Virus record (IMG/VR): IMGVR_UViG_3300006916_000044
Coordinates: 27,371 to 91,370 of that record
Length of the DNA stretch: 64,000 bases
Reading direction: 5' to 3' (one strand)
DNA from: a virus
This document shows positions 46,447 to 55,828 of the stretch, piece by piece. How positions within the stretch are numbered: the stretch's first letter is position 1; each line of letters starts with the position of its first letter. The translations under genes and the position numbers were made by a program. The notes beneath the pieces were generated by a model that worked only from the letters and a program-made list of their open reading frames with translations, was not told the DNA's origin and searched no databases.

Positions 46447-47634
46447 TTAAAATGGTAAATCTACTTGAGAATCTGTTAATGCTGAAGCCAAAGATTTCTT
46501 TTTAACTCTAGCAGCAAATTCTGGTGTTAATGATATTGAACTTCTTTCTAACTTAAATGCTTTTGAAGCACTAAGACCTGTTGCTTTCTTAACAACATCT
46601 TCAAATAATAAATCTAACACATGTTCCATTGCTGGTACAGTTAATGCATCATCTTCAATCAACATACTAATTAGTTTTTCATATCTTGATGAATGCTGAT
46701 AACTGTATGAGGTGTTATCATAATATTTTTGAAAACCTTTTCTTAATGCTTTAAAGCCAACTGTGTTCCAAGGTTTAGTTCCTTTCATATTATCACCAAA
46801 GTGAAAGAACAGCATAGCCAAATAAGTCTTAGAAGATTCTATATCACAATTAGACATTAAGTTCATTGCAACAGCTTTATCATCTGCGCCTCCTGATTTC
46901 AACATATCTTTGATTTGAATAAAGCTTTGATCATCTAATGCTACTGAGTCAGCAGACATAAGTTTATTACAATTTTCATCTAAGATCCATTTAAATGTAG
47001 GATTTAAAAGTTCATTAAACATATCAATAGCATCAGGCCCAACAGTCCAATGAGCAGTCATAGTTCTAGAACTTTTAAACTGATCTAACATTGGACCTAA
47101 AGTATTATTCCAATTGTCAGCATAATAATATCTACGAACTAATGAATCTATATCTATTACATCAGCTTTATCTATTTGATTAAGTTGATCTATACAAGAT
47201 AATTGATCTTCTTTACTTGCAAACGCATTAGCATGTTGATTAACTATATCTATAGCTTTAGTTACACTTATGCAACTTTTTGACCAATGATAAGTCATTA
47301 GCTTTTCTATAGCTTTATAAGATATAATTCTTACATCAGCTATATTTTTATTTCTAATTACTTTTATATCATTGTCTTTACAAAAGAAAGCAACTCTATC
47401 TCTAGATAAACTAAGATTAGGATACCTATATAATGTAGATACATTATCTAATGATTTAACTTCATTAGGTCCCAATGCTTCAAGTATATGATTTGAAATT
47501 TGATCAGTTCTATTTGAATCTGGTATGTCAATCACATAAGCACCTTCAGATATTATATCTACTTTTTCTGATTTAATTTTTGATTCATCATCATTAATAT
47601 TAAATATTAATCTATGTAATTTAATTATTTTCAT
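46447..47634 (-). CDS. MoxR-associated paralog A (395 aa), unknown
   Basis: 395 residues, no known domain. It appears related to the 353-residue gene upstream. Both share an N-terminal beta region, a central helical part with a GGADDKA/GGDDRA-type motif, and a segment ending in an aromatic W-containing stretch. The C-terminus ends QVDLPF, reminiscent of acidic protein-protein tails. Immediately follows its paralog and the AAA+/VWA pair, so probably works with them. Confidence 0.75.
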   Translation of the reverse strand: MKIIKLHRLIFNINDDESKIKSEKVDIISEGAYVIDIPDSNRTDQISNHILEALGPNEVKSLDNVSTLYRYPNLSLSRDRVAFFCKDNDIKVIRNKNIADVRIISYKAIEKLMTYHWSKSCISVTKAIDIVNQHANAFASKEDQLSCIDQLNQIDKADVIDIDSLVRRYYYADNWNNTLGPMLDQFKSSRTMTAHWTVGPDAIDMFNELLNPTFKWILDENCNKLMSADSVALDDQSFIQIKDMLKSGGADDKAVAMNLMSNCDIESSKTYLAMLFFHFGDNMKGTKPWNTVGFKALRKGFQKYYDNTSYSYQHSSRYEKLISMLIEDDALTVPAMEHVLDLLFEDVVKKATGLSASKAFKLERSSISLTPEFAARVKKKSLASALTDSQVDLPF

Positions 47635-47637
47635 CTC

Positions 47638-48699
47638 TTACTTTTTTTTTAAATATTTTTGTTCATACTCTGGTTTAATTCTTACTGTGAATACATACAA
47701 CTCTCTGTTATAGATTTGGATTTCTTTTCTTATGATAGGCTCCATATATTTAAAACCTTCAGAGGTAAGTGTACCTTCTTCATCATGTTTTGTTACAAAA
47801 TCTTCAGCAGACATTCTTCCATACCAAGTGTGTTGTGATTTATTAAACCAATACTTTAAATCTTTATTACGTGAGCTAAAATTATATTCTTGAATATTAC
47901 CGTGTAGCTTCCATAATAAATGATGATTAACATCAGTACGTATTGTAGGTAAAATCTTTTCTAACATTGCTCTATCATCACCACCTGCATCATACATTTG
48001 TAAACATGTATCAAGTAAACTTTGAGTTAGTATTTGCTGATTAGGAGACTCATCTATAACTCTATTACCAGCAATAGTTTCACAACCATCATTAATAATA
48101 CGATCTAAAATCTTTAAAGCCATCCCTGTATATACATATGTATCATAAGGAAGAGAATCATATTCACAACTACCAAGATAAGTATTCAAAGCTTCAGAAC
48201 GTCTGTTATCCCATATTACATGTTCTATGCTTTCATCAGTCATCCAATTATTAATAATATCACATTTTCTTTCACCTTGTTCAAACTCAGTTATAGAATA
48301 ACCATTATTAATATTAAACATAATAGCACGCAATGGTATATTATGATCATGAACTATTTGACTTGACATAACATTAGTAATAAATACATCTGCTTGATCT
48401 ATATCACTAGTAATTTTAATATCATGCTCTTTTAATTCCATTTTTAATTTATCAGCAGTTATGTTTGAGCCAGGAATAATAAAAGCTTTTTTCTTTTTAT
48501 AATTTATAATGGGAGTTTCATTATCTCCTTCTAATATTTCTTGATGTTTTGTATATGATGTTTCATCTTCACTAACTAATACTGTTGTATAGGTTAAGGC
48601 ATCACCACTACAGATCATCCCATTGATGTCTGTAGAGGCAATACCTAAACTTGAAACAATACTATTCATGGATCTTACATCTTCATGAATTCTTGCCAT
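47638..48699 (-). CDS. MoxR-associated paralog B (353 aa), unknown
   Basis: 353 residues. Contains GGDDRAMLEKILPTIRTD near the middle, matching GGADDKAVAMNLMSNCD of the next gene; overall similarity is weak. The N-terminal part has several beta strands with a possible Rossmann-like order. Ends one base before the C-terminal part of the AAA+ gene. A client or subunit of the MoxR/VWA machine is inferred. Confidence 0.72.
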   Translation of the reverse strand: MARIHEDVRSMNSIVSSLGIASTDINGMICSGDALTYTTVLVSEDETSYTKHQEILEGDNETPIINYKKKKAFIIPGSNITADKLKMELKEHDIKITSDIDQADVFITNVMSSQIVHDHNIPLRAIMFNINNGYSITEFEQGERKCDIINNWMTDESIEHVIWDNRRSEALNTYLGSCEYDSLPYDTYVYTGMALKILDRIINDGCETIAGNRVIDESPNQQILTQSLLDTCLQMYDAGGDDRAMLEKILPTIRTDVNHHLLWKLHGNIQEYNFSSRNKDLKYWFNKSQHTWYGRMSAEDFVTKHDEEGTLTSEGFKYMEPIIRKEIQIYNRELYVFTVRIKPEYEQKYLKKK

Positions 48700-49079
48700 T
48701 ACTTTAATGTCATTTTAATTATTTCAGGGTTCATCATAAACTTGTTGAACTTCTGCTTGTTACCATTAAAGATAGTTCTAACAATTAGATACTTAAGATC
48801 ATTAGAGAAATACTCTTTAGTACATAGTGTTAGCAACCTATCAGTAATCTTTTGGTTAACTGTATTCTCTTTAGAGTATACAACAGCATAGTTACCAAGT
48901 CTTGTTGCAAGTGTAGACGCAATGTCTGCACGGTATGAATCATCTTTACCAACACATGATCCAAGCTCACCTAAAATATATTGCTCATTGTCATGAGTCA
49001 ATAAGTCTTTAGGAGTTACCAGCTTGTCTAACTTGTTATTAATAAAGATTGTAAACATAGATGCAAACTCTTCACCACA
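48699..49079 (-). CDS. C-terminal part of MoxR-like AAA+ ATPase, in the -1 frame
   Basis: This piece carries no start of its own that is needed: the frame is open from about 49079 and reads GEEFASMFTIFINNKLDKL, then a helical lid region (YRADIASTLATRLGNY, DLKYLIVRTIFNGNKQKF) as expected for the end of phage MoxR-type AAA+ proteins. Reading GEGSV from the upstream frame and shifting one base back gives a continuous protein of about 421 residues. If an ATG at 49058 (MFTIF) were used, a separate 119-residue protein would result. Confidence 0.7.
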   Translation of the reverse strand, partial: CGEEFASMFTIFINNKLDKLVTPKDLLTHDNEQYILGELGSCVGKDDSYRADIASTLATRLGNYAVVYSKENTVNQKITDRLLTLCTKEYFSNDLKYLIVRTIFNGNKQKFNKFMMNPEIIKMTLK

Positions 49080-49963
49080 CTACCTTCACCAATCATTTGG
49101 ATTAGTGGTAGATTCTCATCAAATTTCTCAAAGCTAGATATAGCATTGAAGAATGTAGAAATAGATCTTGCATTAGTTTCTTGTGTTACAAGTTCAGGAT
49201 GCATTAACAAAAAGTTAATACATCTTGAGTCAATACCTTCTGCTTCTGCCCATCTTGCCCACACATCTACATCAAACTTTAAGTTTGCAGTAATGTAACG
49301 AGTCTTTTGTGCTGAGTCAACAGAGTTAACCATATAGTCACCGTTATCAGGATTTGCAGTTAATATAATATGCCAATCCTCTGGTAGTGTCCATGAGATG
49401 TATGTCTGACGGTCTACCAATTCCATAACAGCCTGGATGAATCTTATATCTGCACGGTTCCAGTCATCAAGAAGTAGGATACCACCTTTCTTCTTACCTG
49501 CAATCCACTCAGGTGCACAGTATGACATACGGTTTTGACCCGTCATCTTCCATCCACTCTTAAGATATTCTGCTACAGCTAACTCATCAACCCACTGACC
49601 AACTTTTTTAGTAGTAGTTTTGTTTGCTAGCTTTAGTAGATCATCAGCTGCAGCGCCCGTTCTACTATAGTTTACATCATCACCTTTAACAGGTACTTGC
49701 TTTTCTTTATACATTTGAAATTGTCTAACTGGAAAACCTACAAGGTCACCCAACTCCTCAATCTGTGCAAGATTAAGTTTAACAAAATCTAGATCATGAT
49801 CTCTTGCCATGTCCATAATAGATGTAGTCTTACCAATACCAGACTCACCAACAACTTCAATTGCTACTGGTTTTTTACCTTGTTTCTGTAGGAATCTATT
49901 GTTGTTAACTACGTGATTAACAAAATCCTTTAACTCATCAATGTTTAAATTTACTTGTGCCAT
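49028..49963 (-). CDS. MoxR-like AAA+ ATPase (AAA_5), N-terminal part before frameshift
   Basis: 311-residue frame. Walker A GESGIGKT (39-46), Walker B ILLLDDWNR (162-170), sensor 1 TANPDN (202-207). It belongs to the MoxR/dynein-related AAA+ group that remodels partner proteins with a VWA protein. The core domain is complete, but the last 15 residues (VKSLHLCLQSLLITS) do not look like the family, because the frame changes after GEGSV (292-296). The next gene upstream is the VWA protein, eight bases away. Confidence 0.88.
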   Translation of the reverse strand: MAQVNLNIDELKDFVNHVVNNNRFLQKQGKKPVAIEVVGESGIGKTTSIMDMARDHDLDFVKLNLAQIEELGDLVGFPVRQFQMYKEKQVPVKGDDVNYSRTGAAADDLLKLANKTTTKKVGQWVDELAVAEYLKSGWKMTGQNRMSYCAPEWIAGKKKGGILLLDDWNRADIRFIQAVMELVDRQTYISWTLPEDWHIILTANPDNGDYMVNSVDSAQKTRYITANLKFDVDVWARWAEAEGIDSRCINFLLMHPELVTQETNARSISTFFNAISSFEKFDENLPLIQMIGEGSVVKSLHLCLQSLLITS

Positions 49964-49971
49964 TTTCTTTA

Positions 49972-51171
49972 TTATTTATTAATTTGAATTTTTAGTCCTG
50001 GTAACTCTTGATTTATATTACAACGAGAACTGTGTACCCAAAGAGCATTCTTTGGACAATTCTCTGGAGCATAAGCTTCACCATCTGTTAAATATATAAG
50101 GGCCGTGTAGTGACCCTTCTCATTATAATGATCTATTACAGGTTGAAAGTCTGTACCACCTCTACCTTTGATTTCCCAATCCTTTTTTGGATTGAATTCT
50201 TCTATACTGTTTATACTAGTATCACATTGTACTATAGTAATTTTGTGACCAGTCTTGTGCATATGTGTAAGCTCATTCATAAACTCTACTAACTCTGAGT
50301 TAGATACAGATCCACTTGTGTCAACACCAACACAGATATGATTCTTAAACTTTATCTTAAGACCTGGATTTGCTGAATATCTTTTATTATACTTACGTCT
50401 CAACTTTTTAGTATAACTAATACTAGAATTACCAACAAACCTTCTTAGATATGCTTTCCAATTAAATACTGGTGGTTCTATAGTTCTAAGTCTATTAATT
50501 AACTCTTTAAATTCACCAGGTACATGACCTTGTCTTTTTTCTGTTAACTCTGCAGTTTCTTTTAACTGATGTTCAATTTGTTTTTGTACTAGCTTCTTAT
50601 CAGCTTCTGATAACTCATCAAATTCATCCCACGTATTGTGACAATACTGACTAGCTCCATTCATTTGATTTAATAAGTTGTCTAATGTTGGACACGATCC
50701 ATCTTGTTGAGCTTGCTTAAGTAAATCATAGTATACTTTAGTCCCTGCTTTATTAGGAAGATTTAACTCAGGAAATGTATCCAATGTTAAACCACCTTCA
50801 GGTAAACAATCAGTTGCTATATACTGATTAATTTCTAGATCAGCTGCTATATTAAATAGTTTTTGATCATCATACTTATCTCTTATAAGTAAATGTCCAA
50901 AGCCTACATGTAATATCTCATGTTTTAGCAAACCCATTTGTTGTTTTTCAGTAAGACCATCAAAGAATGCAGGATTAATTGCTAGCTGCACACCCATTCC
51001 GTTTTTACTTACACCTGCTGTAGGCAGATCATCTCTATATTTTTTATTGATTCCTATAAGAAAGAGACCATAAAATGGTTCTTTAAACATAAGAGTCTTA
51101 CAAGCTTTAGATACTTTATCTACTACTTTCTGTATGTTAATAGCTGTTGTATTCATCATATAATCTATCAA
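49972..51171 (-). CDS. VWA/metallopeptidase-like partner of MoxR ATPase (DUF2201 type)
   Basis: 399 residues. N-terminal part carries HEILHVGFGH (84-93), an HExxHxxxxH zinc motif. The C-terminal VWA-like domain has VDTSGS (283-288, the MIDAS DxSxS), GRGGTDF (337-342) and LTDGEA (361-366). This two-part layout is typical of the DUF2201 proteins encoded with MoxR ATPases. Likely acts in the cytoplasm as the adaptor through which ATPase remodels a target. The start may be the later ATG near 51156, since the given one overlaps the upstream gene. Confidence 0.88.
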   Translation of the reverse strand: MIDYMMNTTAINIQKVVDKVSKACKTLMFKEPFYGLFLIGINKKYRDDLPTAGVSKNGMGVQLAINPAFFDGLTEKQQMGLLKHEILHVGFGHLLIRDKYDDQKLFNIAADLEINQYIATDCLPEGGLTLDTFPELNLPNKAGTKVYYDLLKQAQQDGSCPTLDNLLNQMNGASQYCHNTWDEFDELSEADKKLVQKQIEHQLKETAELTEKRQGHVPGEFKELINRLRTIEPPVFNWKAYLRRFVGNSSISYTKKLRRKYNKRYSANPGLKIKFKNHICVGVDTSGSVSNSELVEFMNELTHMHKTGHKITIVQCDTSINSIEEFNPKKDWEIKGRGGTDFQPVIDHYNEKGHYTALIYLTDGEAYAPENCPKNALWVHSSRCNINQELPGLKIQINK

Positions 51172-51460
51172 ATATTAATTGTTCATCTCCTTTTAAATAT
51201 CTTTTACGTTTCTCTTTAAGTGCGCCCATTGACATAGTTTCATAACGCCATAAGATACGTCCATCCATATTTAATTCTTTTTCTACTTTATATCTTTTGT
51301 TTCCTCCAAAAGATTTATACATAAGTATATCAGACCATTGTGATCTTTCATGGTTCTTGTATATTTCTAATCCCATAAAAAAATCCTCCATATTGGAGGA
51401 TCTCATCATTTCTATTAGTCTATCATAAACCTTTAATGTTAACTTAGGTTTCTCACTCAT
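51137..51460 (-). CDS. Unknown protein (107 aa)
   Basis: 107 residues, helical, charged (YDRLIEMMRSSNMEDFFMGLEIYKNHERSQW). Overlaps both neighbours, so it is part of the operon. The Trp-rich middle suggests a small compact fold. No family recognised. Confidence 0.65.
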   Translation of the reverse strand: MSEKPKLTLKVYDRLIEMMRSSNMEDFFMGLEIYKNHERSQWSDILMYKSFGGNKRYKVEKELNMDGRILWRYETMSMGALKEKRKRYLKGDEQLIFDRLYDEYNSY

Positions 51461-51842
51461 CTTTTAATTTATTTAATTCTGGTTTAATTTCAATCCAGAC
51501 ACCTGGATATTCTTTATCATATTCATAAGGTTCAAATATTGGTATGATGAATTCACAATTATCATCTTCAATCCATCCATACTTTACCATATCATCCTGT
51601 ACAGTTTGACATGGGTTTATATAATCAAACTTGTGTTTAGTTCCTCTTACAAATGTAAATGTAATAGTAAGTGGTAACTCATACTTAGCTGCTTCAAACT
51701 TAAATTGAGGAGCCATTCTTTCATACTCCGCTCTTGTAGCTTTTCTATATTTAGTAACTGTTTTACTAACTACAAAATATTTACCCGTCCATTGACGGCT
51801 GTTCTTTGAACTAGGTACATTACCTTTTACCCACCATTTCAT
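51453..51842 (-). CDS. RusA-like Holliday junction resolvase
   Basis: 129 residues, right length. The N-terminus WVKGNVPSSKNSRQW and the core KFDYINPCQTVQDDMVKYGWIEDDNCEFI carry the spaced Asp residues (D at FDY, DD at VQDD and at EDD) that chelate magnesium in RusA. It resolves recombination or replication junctions. Overlaps the primase gene by four bases. Confidence 0.82.
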   Translation of the reverse strand: MKWWVKGNVPSSKNSRQWTGKYFVVSKTVTKYRKATRAEYERMAPQFKFEAAKYELPLTITFTFVRGTKHKFDYINPCQTVQDDMVKYGWIEDDNCEFIIPIFEPYEYDKEYPGVWIEIKPELNKLKDE

Positions 51843-52813
51843 ATACTTGATTTTATTAGGTTAAACAATTTTGGCTTGACTGCATCAGCTCCATATTTTT
51901 TTACTGCATCTGATATATCTTTTTCAGACTTGATGTATACACCATGTATATCATATACATTTTTATATGTCTCCATTGCAGTGTGACCTGCTTCATCATT
52001 ATCAAACAAAGATAATACTTTTTTATACTTCTGTTTTAAACTGTGTATTATATGTGGTTTGATTATTGTGTTCTCACTATGAGGAGCAATGAACTCCAAG
52101 TTAAAACCAAATGAATCAATACACATACCATCTTTGAGTGATGATGTTATTATAAGATAATCCTTCTCATATGTTAGTTGTTCAAGTCCCTGCAGATGCT
52201 CATGCACTTTAGTAAACTTGTTTTTCTTACTATGAGGCTGATAGATCTTATAACATTTACTTTCTTTATTAAAGTATCCATAAATACCTGAAGATTGTAT
52301 CTTAATTTTTTCAATACTATCTCCTGTATCTTTTACCATAGTAAAATAATCTAATGGTAATACCATGTACTTAGATAACATACTACTACCTATATTAAAC
52401 TGTAACCAAAACTCAGCATCTTGATCAGTCCAATCTCTTGTTATAGTTGCATCTAATTTAAACTTTGGTGCAGGTACAAACTCTTCAGAATCAAATATAC
52501 CACCATCCATTACCCATTTGTTATAGTCTTCTACTATTCTAAATAAAGCTTTGGAATAATTCAGGTCAAATAATTCTTGTACTAAGTCAACTTTACTTCC
52601 TTGTTTACCAGTAGAAAAATCTTTAAACTTATATTCATTTTTATATGGACATAAATAGATACACATACTAGGTGTACGTTCATTAGGATTAAACACAGAC
52701 TTAATCTTTAGATCCTGACCGGCTAGCCTTTCAGGTAAAGTAAGATAGTATTCAAATACCCATGCACTATTTACATCATTTTTATTATCAGCAAATCCTT
52801 TTGTAGTAAACAT
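51839..52813 (-). CDS. TOPRIM primase-like protein
   Basis: 324 residues. The C-terminal half has the TOPRIM order LIITSSLKDGMCIDSFG, FIAPHSEN, VLSLFDNDEAGHTAMETY. The DxD metal site is present (FDNDEAG); the usual Glu of the first motif is replaced by Ser, as in some phage primases. The N-terminal half may hold the polymerase core but lacks a visible zinc finger. Probable role: RNA primer synthesis. Confidence 0.75.
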   Translation of the reverse strand: MFTTKGFADNKNDVNSAWVFEYYLTLPERLAGQDLKIKSVFNPNERTPSMCIYLCPYKNEYKFKDFSTGKQGSKVDLVQELFDLNYSKALFRIVEDYNKWVMDGGIFDSEEFVPAPKFKLDATITRDWTDQDAEFWLQFNIGSSMLSKYMVLPLDYFTMVKDTGDSIEKIKIQSSGIYGYFNKESKCYKIYQPHSKKNKFTKVHEHLQGLEQLTYEKDYLIITSSLKDGMCIDSFGFNLEFIAPHSENTIIKPHIIHSLKQKYKKVLSLFDNDEAGHTAMETYKNVYDIHGVYIKSEKDISDAVKKYGADAVKPKLFNLIKSSI

Positions 52814-52932
52814 AGTATTAGATTTAAAAGTATGGGGCTGAGGGTTGGTAACGCAACCGTTTTCTCCTCAATTAAGTTAGTATTGCCACGTCTGGTCTTA
52901 CACCATTCAACACCCACTACTTTTATTATTTA
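52814..52932. other. Structured 119-base intergenic gap in a packed operon
   Basis: Most gaps in this operon are under 30 bases. This one holds the richest GC patch nearby and nested complementary segments: TGAGG with CCTCA around an inner GGTTG/CAACC pair. It could be an RNA element controlling primase or SSB, or contain a minor promoter. No match to a known riboswitch was recognised. Confidence 0.5.
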
Positions 52933-53610
52933 TTAAAGATCAAAGTCAGATCCTGCAGAACCATTCATTGCAGGCTCAAAGCTTGCAGTAGATGTAGTTG
53001 ACTCAGCTTTCTTTTGTACTTTTCTTACATGAGTTGCCTCATTGAAAGACAATAGTCTTGAGTTTTCTTTATCTAATTGTTCAGCAGGTACACCGTCTTT
53101 AGATAACTTAGGAAGATACAAATCATTATTGATATATCCTTCTTTGTTTTCCCACTCACGTGAACCTAAACATACATTAAAGTATGTACCACTTAATAAT
53201 TTACTAGCAGAAGATATAAAGTCTTCAATAGTATTAGCTTCAATTGTATCTAACTCAACTCTCTTGTTCATTACTTCACTTAAGAATATCATAGACTTAA
53301 GAACTTCTTGATCTCTATCAATCTCTCTACCACTTGGTAAAGTTGTAGTCTTGTAAGGATATGGTGTCATTCTAACTCTACCAATCTGTCCTTCATATCT
53401 ACCTGCAGACTCATTATCTTTATTTTTAAAGAATCCTTCAAAGTCTCCACCAACTGGTTTAGTTTCTACATGTAGCATTACATTGTATGCTTCAGAATCA
53501 AATGGTGTTTGATCAAAAGTTATAGAATTAATTTTTACTACGTTGTTACCTGGGCCAATCAAAGGTCTAACTTTACCGGCTCCTACTTGCATGTCTTTTG
53601 TATTTAACAT
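52933..53610 (-). CDS. SSB-like protein with acidic C-terminal tail
   Basis: 225 residues. A beta-rich body (VVKINSITFDQTPFDSEAYNVMLHVETK) and a flexible end finishing GSAGSDFDL, resembling the acidic tip of single-strand DNA-binding proteins. Next to a RecA-fold ATPase, as is common for Sak4-type annealing systems. No direct OB-fold proof, so the SSB role is inferred. Confidence 0.6.
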   Translation of the reverse strand: MLNTKDMQVGAGKVRPLIGPGNNVVKINSITFDQTPFDSEAYNVMLHVETKPVGGDFEGFFKNKDNESAGRYEGQIGRVRMTPYPYKTTTLPSGREIDRDQEVLKSMIFLSEVMNKRVELDTIEANTIEDFISSASKLLSGTYFNVCLGSREWENKEGYINNDLYLPKLSKDGVPAEQLDKENSRLLSFNEATHVRKVQKKAESTTSTASFEPAMNGSAGSDFDL

Positions 53611-53636
53611 TTTTCTTTTTTTAATTAATTAATAAA

Positions 53637-54320
53637 TTAGTTCTCATACTCTGCAATACAGTCTTTAACTAATTGCAAATCATTATCTATAAAGGAATCT
53701 TCAAACATTCCCATTGGAGATTTACATGTGTTCTCTCCGTTATTTACAGTATCAAATCCATAGTGTAATTGTCCGTCTTCATCTTTCTTTACATGACCAA
53801 ACAAAACTATAGAAAATAATCCTTCTAATGTTAAAGTATTATCAATCATTTTACCAATTGTTTTAGCTTTAACTTTACGATGTCCATTAATATCAGTTGA
53901 ATCTTCTGAATGAGTTAAGAAAAAGATAGTTAAGTCTTCTCTCATATCTTTAGGCATCTTAGCAACTTGTGCTAGGTTAGCTGCAATCTGAGTAAATTTA
54001 TCATAACCTTTCTCATTAGCTCTATCAAAGTATTCAAAACTAGACATATATTGCCAATCATCTACAACTAATGTCTTGATGTGTGGCATGTTATCATTAA
54101 CATGTTTCATTGCTTTAATAATACCGGCAGCTGATGAAGCTGAAGTCATATTACCTTTAGGATTTTCTTTACTGATGTTAGTATAATCTTTCTTCCATCC
54201 TTTGAATGGTAAAGGTTTATTTGCAATGTTAATTATAAAGGTCTCCTTTGCAGGAAGATTCCTCATACTAGTTGATTTACCTGACCCTGAGTCAGCAATA
54301 ATTAATACGCTTTGTGCCAT
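53637..54320 (-). CDS. RecA-fold ATPase, AAA_24/Sak4-like
   Basis: 227 residues. Walker A ADSGSGKST (9-17), Walker B TLVVDDWQYM, and a FFLTHSED sensor-like strand. This is the minimal RecA core of Sak4-type phage recombinases, which anneal strands with an SSB partner. Gene order SSB, ATPase, helicase fits. Could instead be a packaging or AAA helper. Confidence 0.75.
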   Translation of the reverse strand: MAQSVLIIADSGSGKSTSMRNLPAKETFIINIANKPLPFKGWKKDYTNISKENPKGNMTSASSAAGIIKAMKHVNDNMPHIKTLVVDDWQYMSSFEYFDRANEKGYDKFTQIAANLAQVAKMPKDMREDLTIFFLTHSEDSTDINGHRKVKAKTIGKMIDNTLTLEGLFSIVLFGHVKKDEDGQLHYGFDTVNNGENTCKSPMGMFEDSFIDNDLQLVKDCIAEYEN

Positions 54321-54322
54321 AC

Positions 54323-54859
54323 TTATTGATTTAATTGATTTCTATTAATGTTCTTCAATAGGTTTTGAATACCTATTAACGCTTTCTCTATACCTTTAGC
54401 TACATCTAACATAGTTCTTTCTGTCTCAGGATTACTAATATTTATATCCTGTGTAGTTAACTTAGTTACTGCATCTGCAAGGCTAGCTACCTGCGCATTA
54501 GTTCTAGAGTTTATATCATTGATTACTTTTAGTTCACCAATAGGAATGATATGTCTTTCATGTCCTGATTTTGATGTAACTAATTCATACTCTTCAGCCC
54601 AATGAGGGTTATGCTTTAGAAAGTATAACGTTCTCTTTGGATCTTCTGAATCATATTCAATACTTACAAACTCTGTGTATATATCTTCTCCCTTTTGTAA
54701 TTCACTTGGGAAAAAAGATATATGCTTTTCATCCTTACCAGGTGGTCTATACGCCATCTTAGGAATGTATAATGGATGTTTAATGTTATTAGAAGTAAAG
54801 TACTCTTCATGCTCACTAAACAACTCCTTAACTTTTTTCTTTCTTTCTGCTGGTGTCAT
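54323..54859 (-). CDS. Unknown protein (178 aa), coiled-coil C-terminus
   Basis: 178 residues. N-terminal charged helix, then a central beta part (HIIPIGELKVIN), with the last 60 residues coiled coil. Lies between the helicase and the RecA-fold ATPase, with tiny gaps. Perhaps a helicase accessory. No motif recognised. Confidence 0.65.
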   Translation of the reverse strand: MTPAERKKKVKELFSEHEEYFTSNNIKHPLYIPKMAYRPPGKDEKHISFFPSELQKGEDIYTEFVSIEYDSEDPKRTLYFLKHNPHWAEEYELVTSKSGHERHIIPIGELKVINDINSRTNAQVASLADAVTKLTTQDINISNPETERTMLDVAKGIEKALIGIQNLLKNINRNQLNQ

Positions 54860-54871
54860 ATTATTTATTTA

Positions 54872-55828
54872 TTAAACTTGTCTACGTGGAGCTTGAGCTG
54901 GTGTATTCATCTCAAGTATTTCCATTCTCTCAAAGGCTGCTTTAAAGAATGACATACGTGCATCACCATTCCTTGCTTTAAGGAAGTGTAATACTAAAGT
55001 CTTGTCATCATCTATTACATATCTATCAGGGCCATAGTATTTAATCTTTTGTTTAGCAGGACGGTTGATACCAATTAAAGTATCAGCATGTTGTAACATT
55101 GCATCTGAACCAAATATGTCTGACTCAAGAATATAGTTACCATACTTACCATCAACAGCTCTATCCGGATTATCTATGTTCCTGTTTAGCTGTGATAATG
55201 CAATGAACAAACAAGGATACTCACGTTTAACTTGTGTAAAGAACTCACCTAACTCAAACAACATATCTAATCTATTGTTTTGATAAGGTGCTCTCTTAAC
55301 TAGTATAGTGTGATCCAAAGTTATAATAGTCTTTTGACCTTTATGCTCATTCATATACATATCAATTTGTTCACGCATTTGATTAACAGTCATAGGTGTA
55401 GATATTATATCAACAGGAAACTTTACTCTATCTTTTGCATACAGATGACATTTATTAAATACATCTGAACTTAGTGTTGATCCAGCACTACATAATTCTT
55501 TATATGTCTTACCAGTAATAGAACTAAACTCTCTTATTGCTGAGGTTCTACCTACCATCTCAAACTGAAACTCTAATACTCTGAACTCATCTTCAGGATT
55601 CAAGACAAATGATTCTCTAATTATCTGATCCTTTATTAATGTTTTACCTGACCCCGGTCTACCACCAATAACAGTAAGAGTATTCCACTCTAATCCATCT
55701 GTTATAGCATCATTAAACTTGGGCCACGGTGTATATATAGATTTTTCCTTGCCTGATTGTCTATCAAGCATATACCTAAGCGCTTCTTGAAACGCATTAT
55801 GTTGACCTTTCCATGCTTGTTTACTCAT
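54872..55828 (-). CDS. DnaB-like replicative helicase (RecA core)
   Basis: 318 residues, without the DnaB N-terminal domain. Walker A GGRPGSGKT (55-63), Walker B KTIITLDHT, and a LFIALSQLNRNIDN strand that matches DnaB motif 3/4. Hexameric unwinding of the phage fork. Its start overlaps the next gene (ATGA type). Confidence 0.85.
   Translation of the reverse strand: MSKQAWKGQHNAFQEALRYMLDRQSGKEKSIYTPWPKFNDAITDGLEWNTLTVIGGRPGSGKTLIKDQIIRESFVLNPEDEFRVLEFQFEMVGRTSAIREFSSITGKTYKELCSAGSTLSSDVFNKCHLYAKDRVKFPVDIISTPMTVNQMREQIDMYMNEHKGQKTIITLDHTILVKRAPYQNNRLDMLFELGEFFTQVKREYPCLFIALSQLNRNIDNPDRAVDGKYGNYILESDIFGSDAMLQHADTLIGINRPAKQKIKYYGPDRYVIDDDKTLVLHFLKARNGDARMSFFKAAFERMEILEMNTPAQAPRRQV

Noticed and set aside
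52771-52917. 48-residue GTG-started frame across the gap before the primase
   Set aside because: Overlaps the primase start by about 40 bases, has no ATG and no recognisable motif; kept only as a possibility in the finding on the gap.
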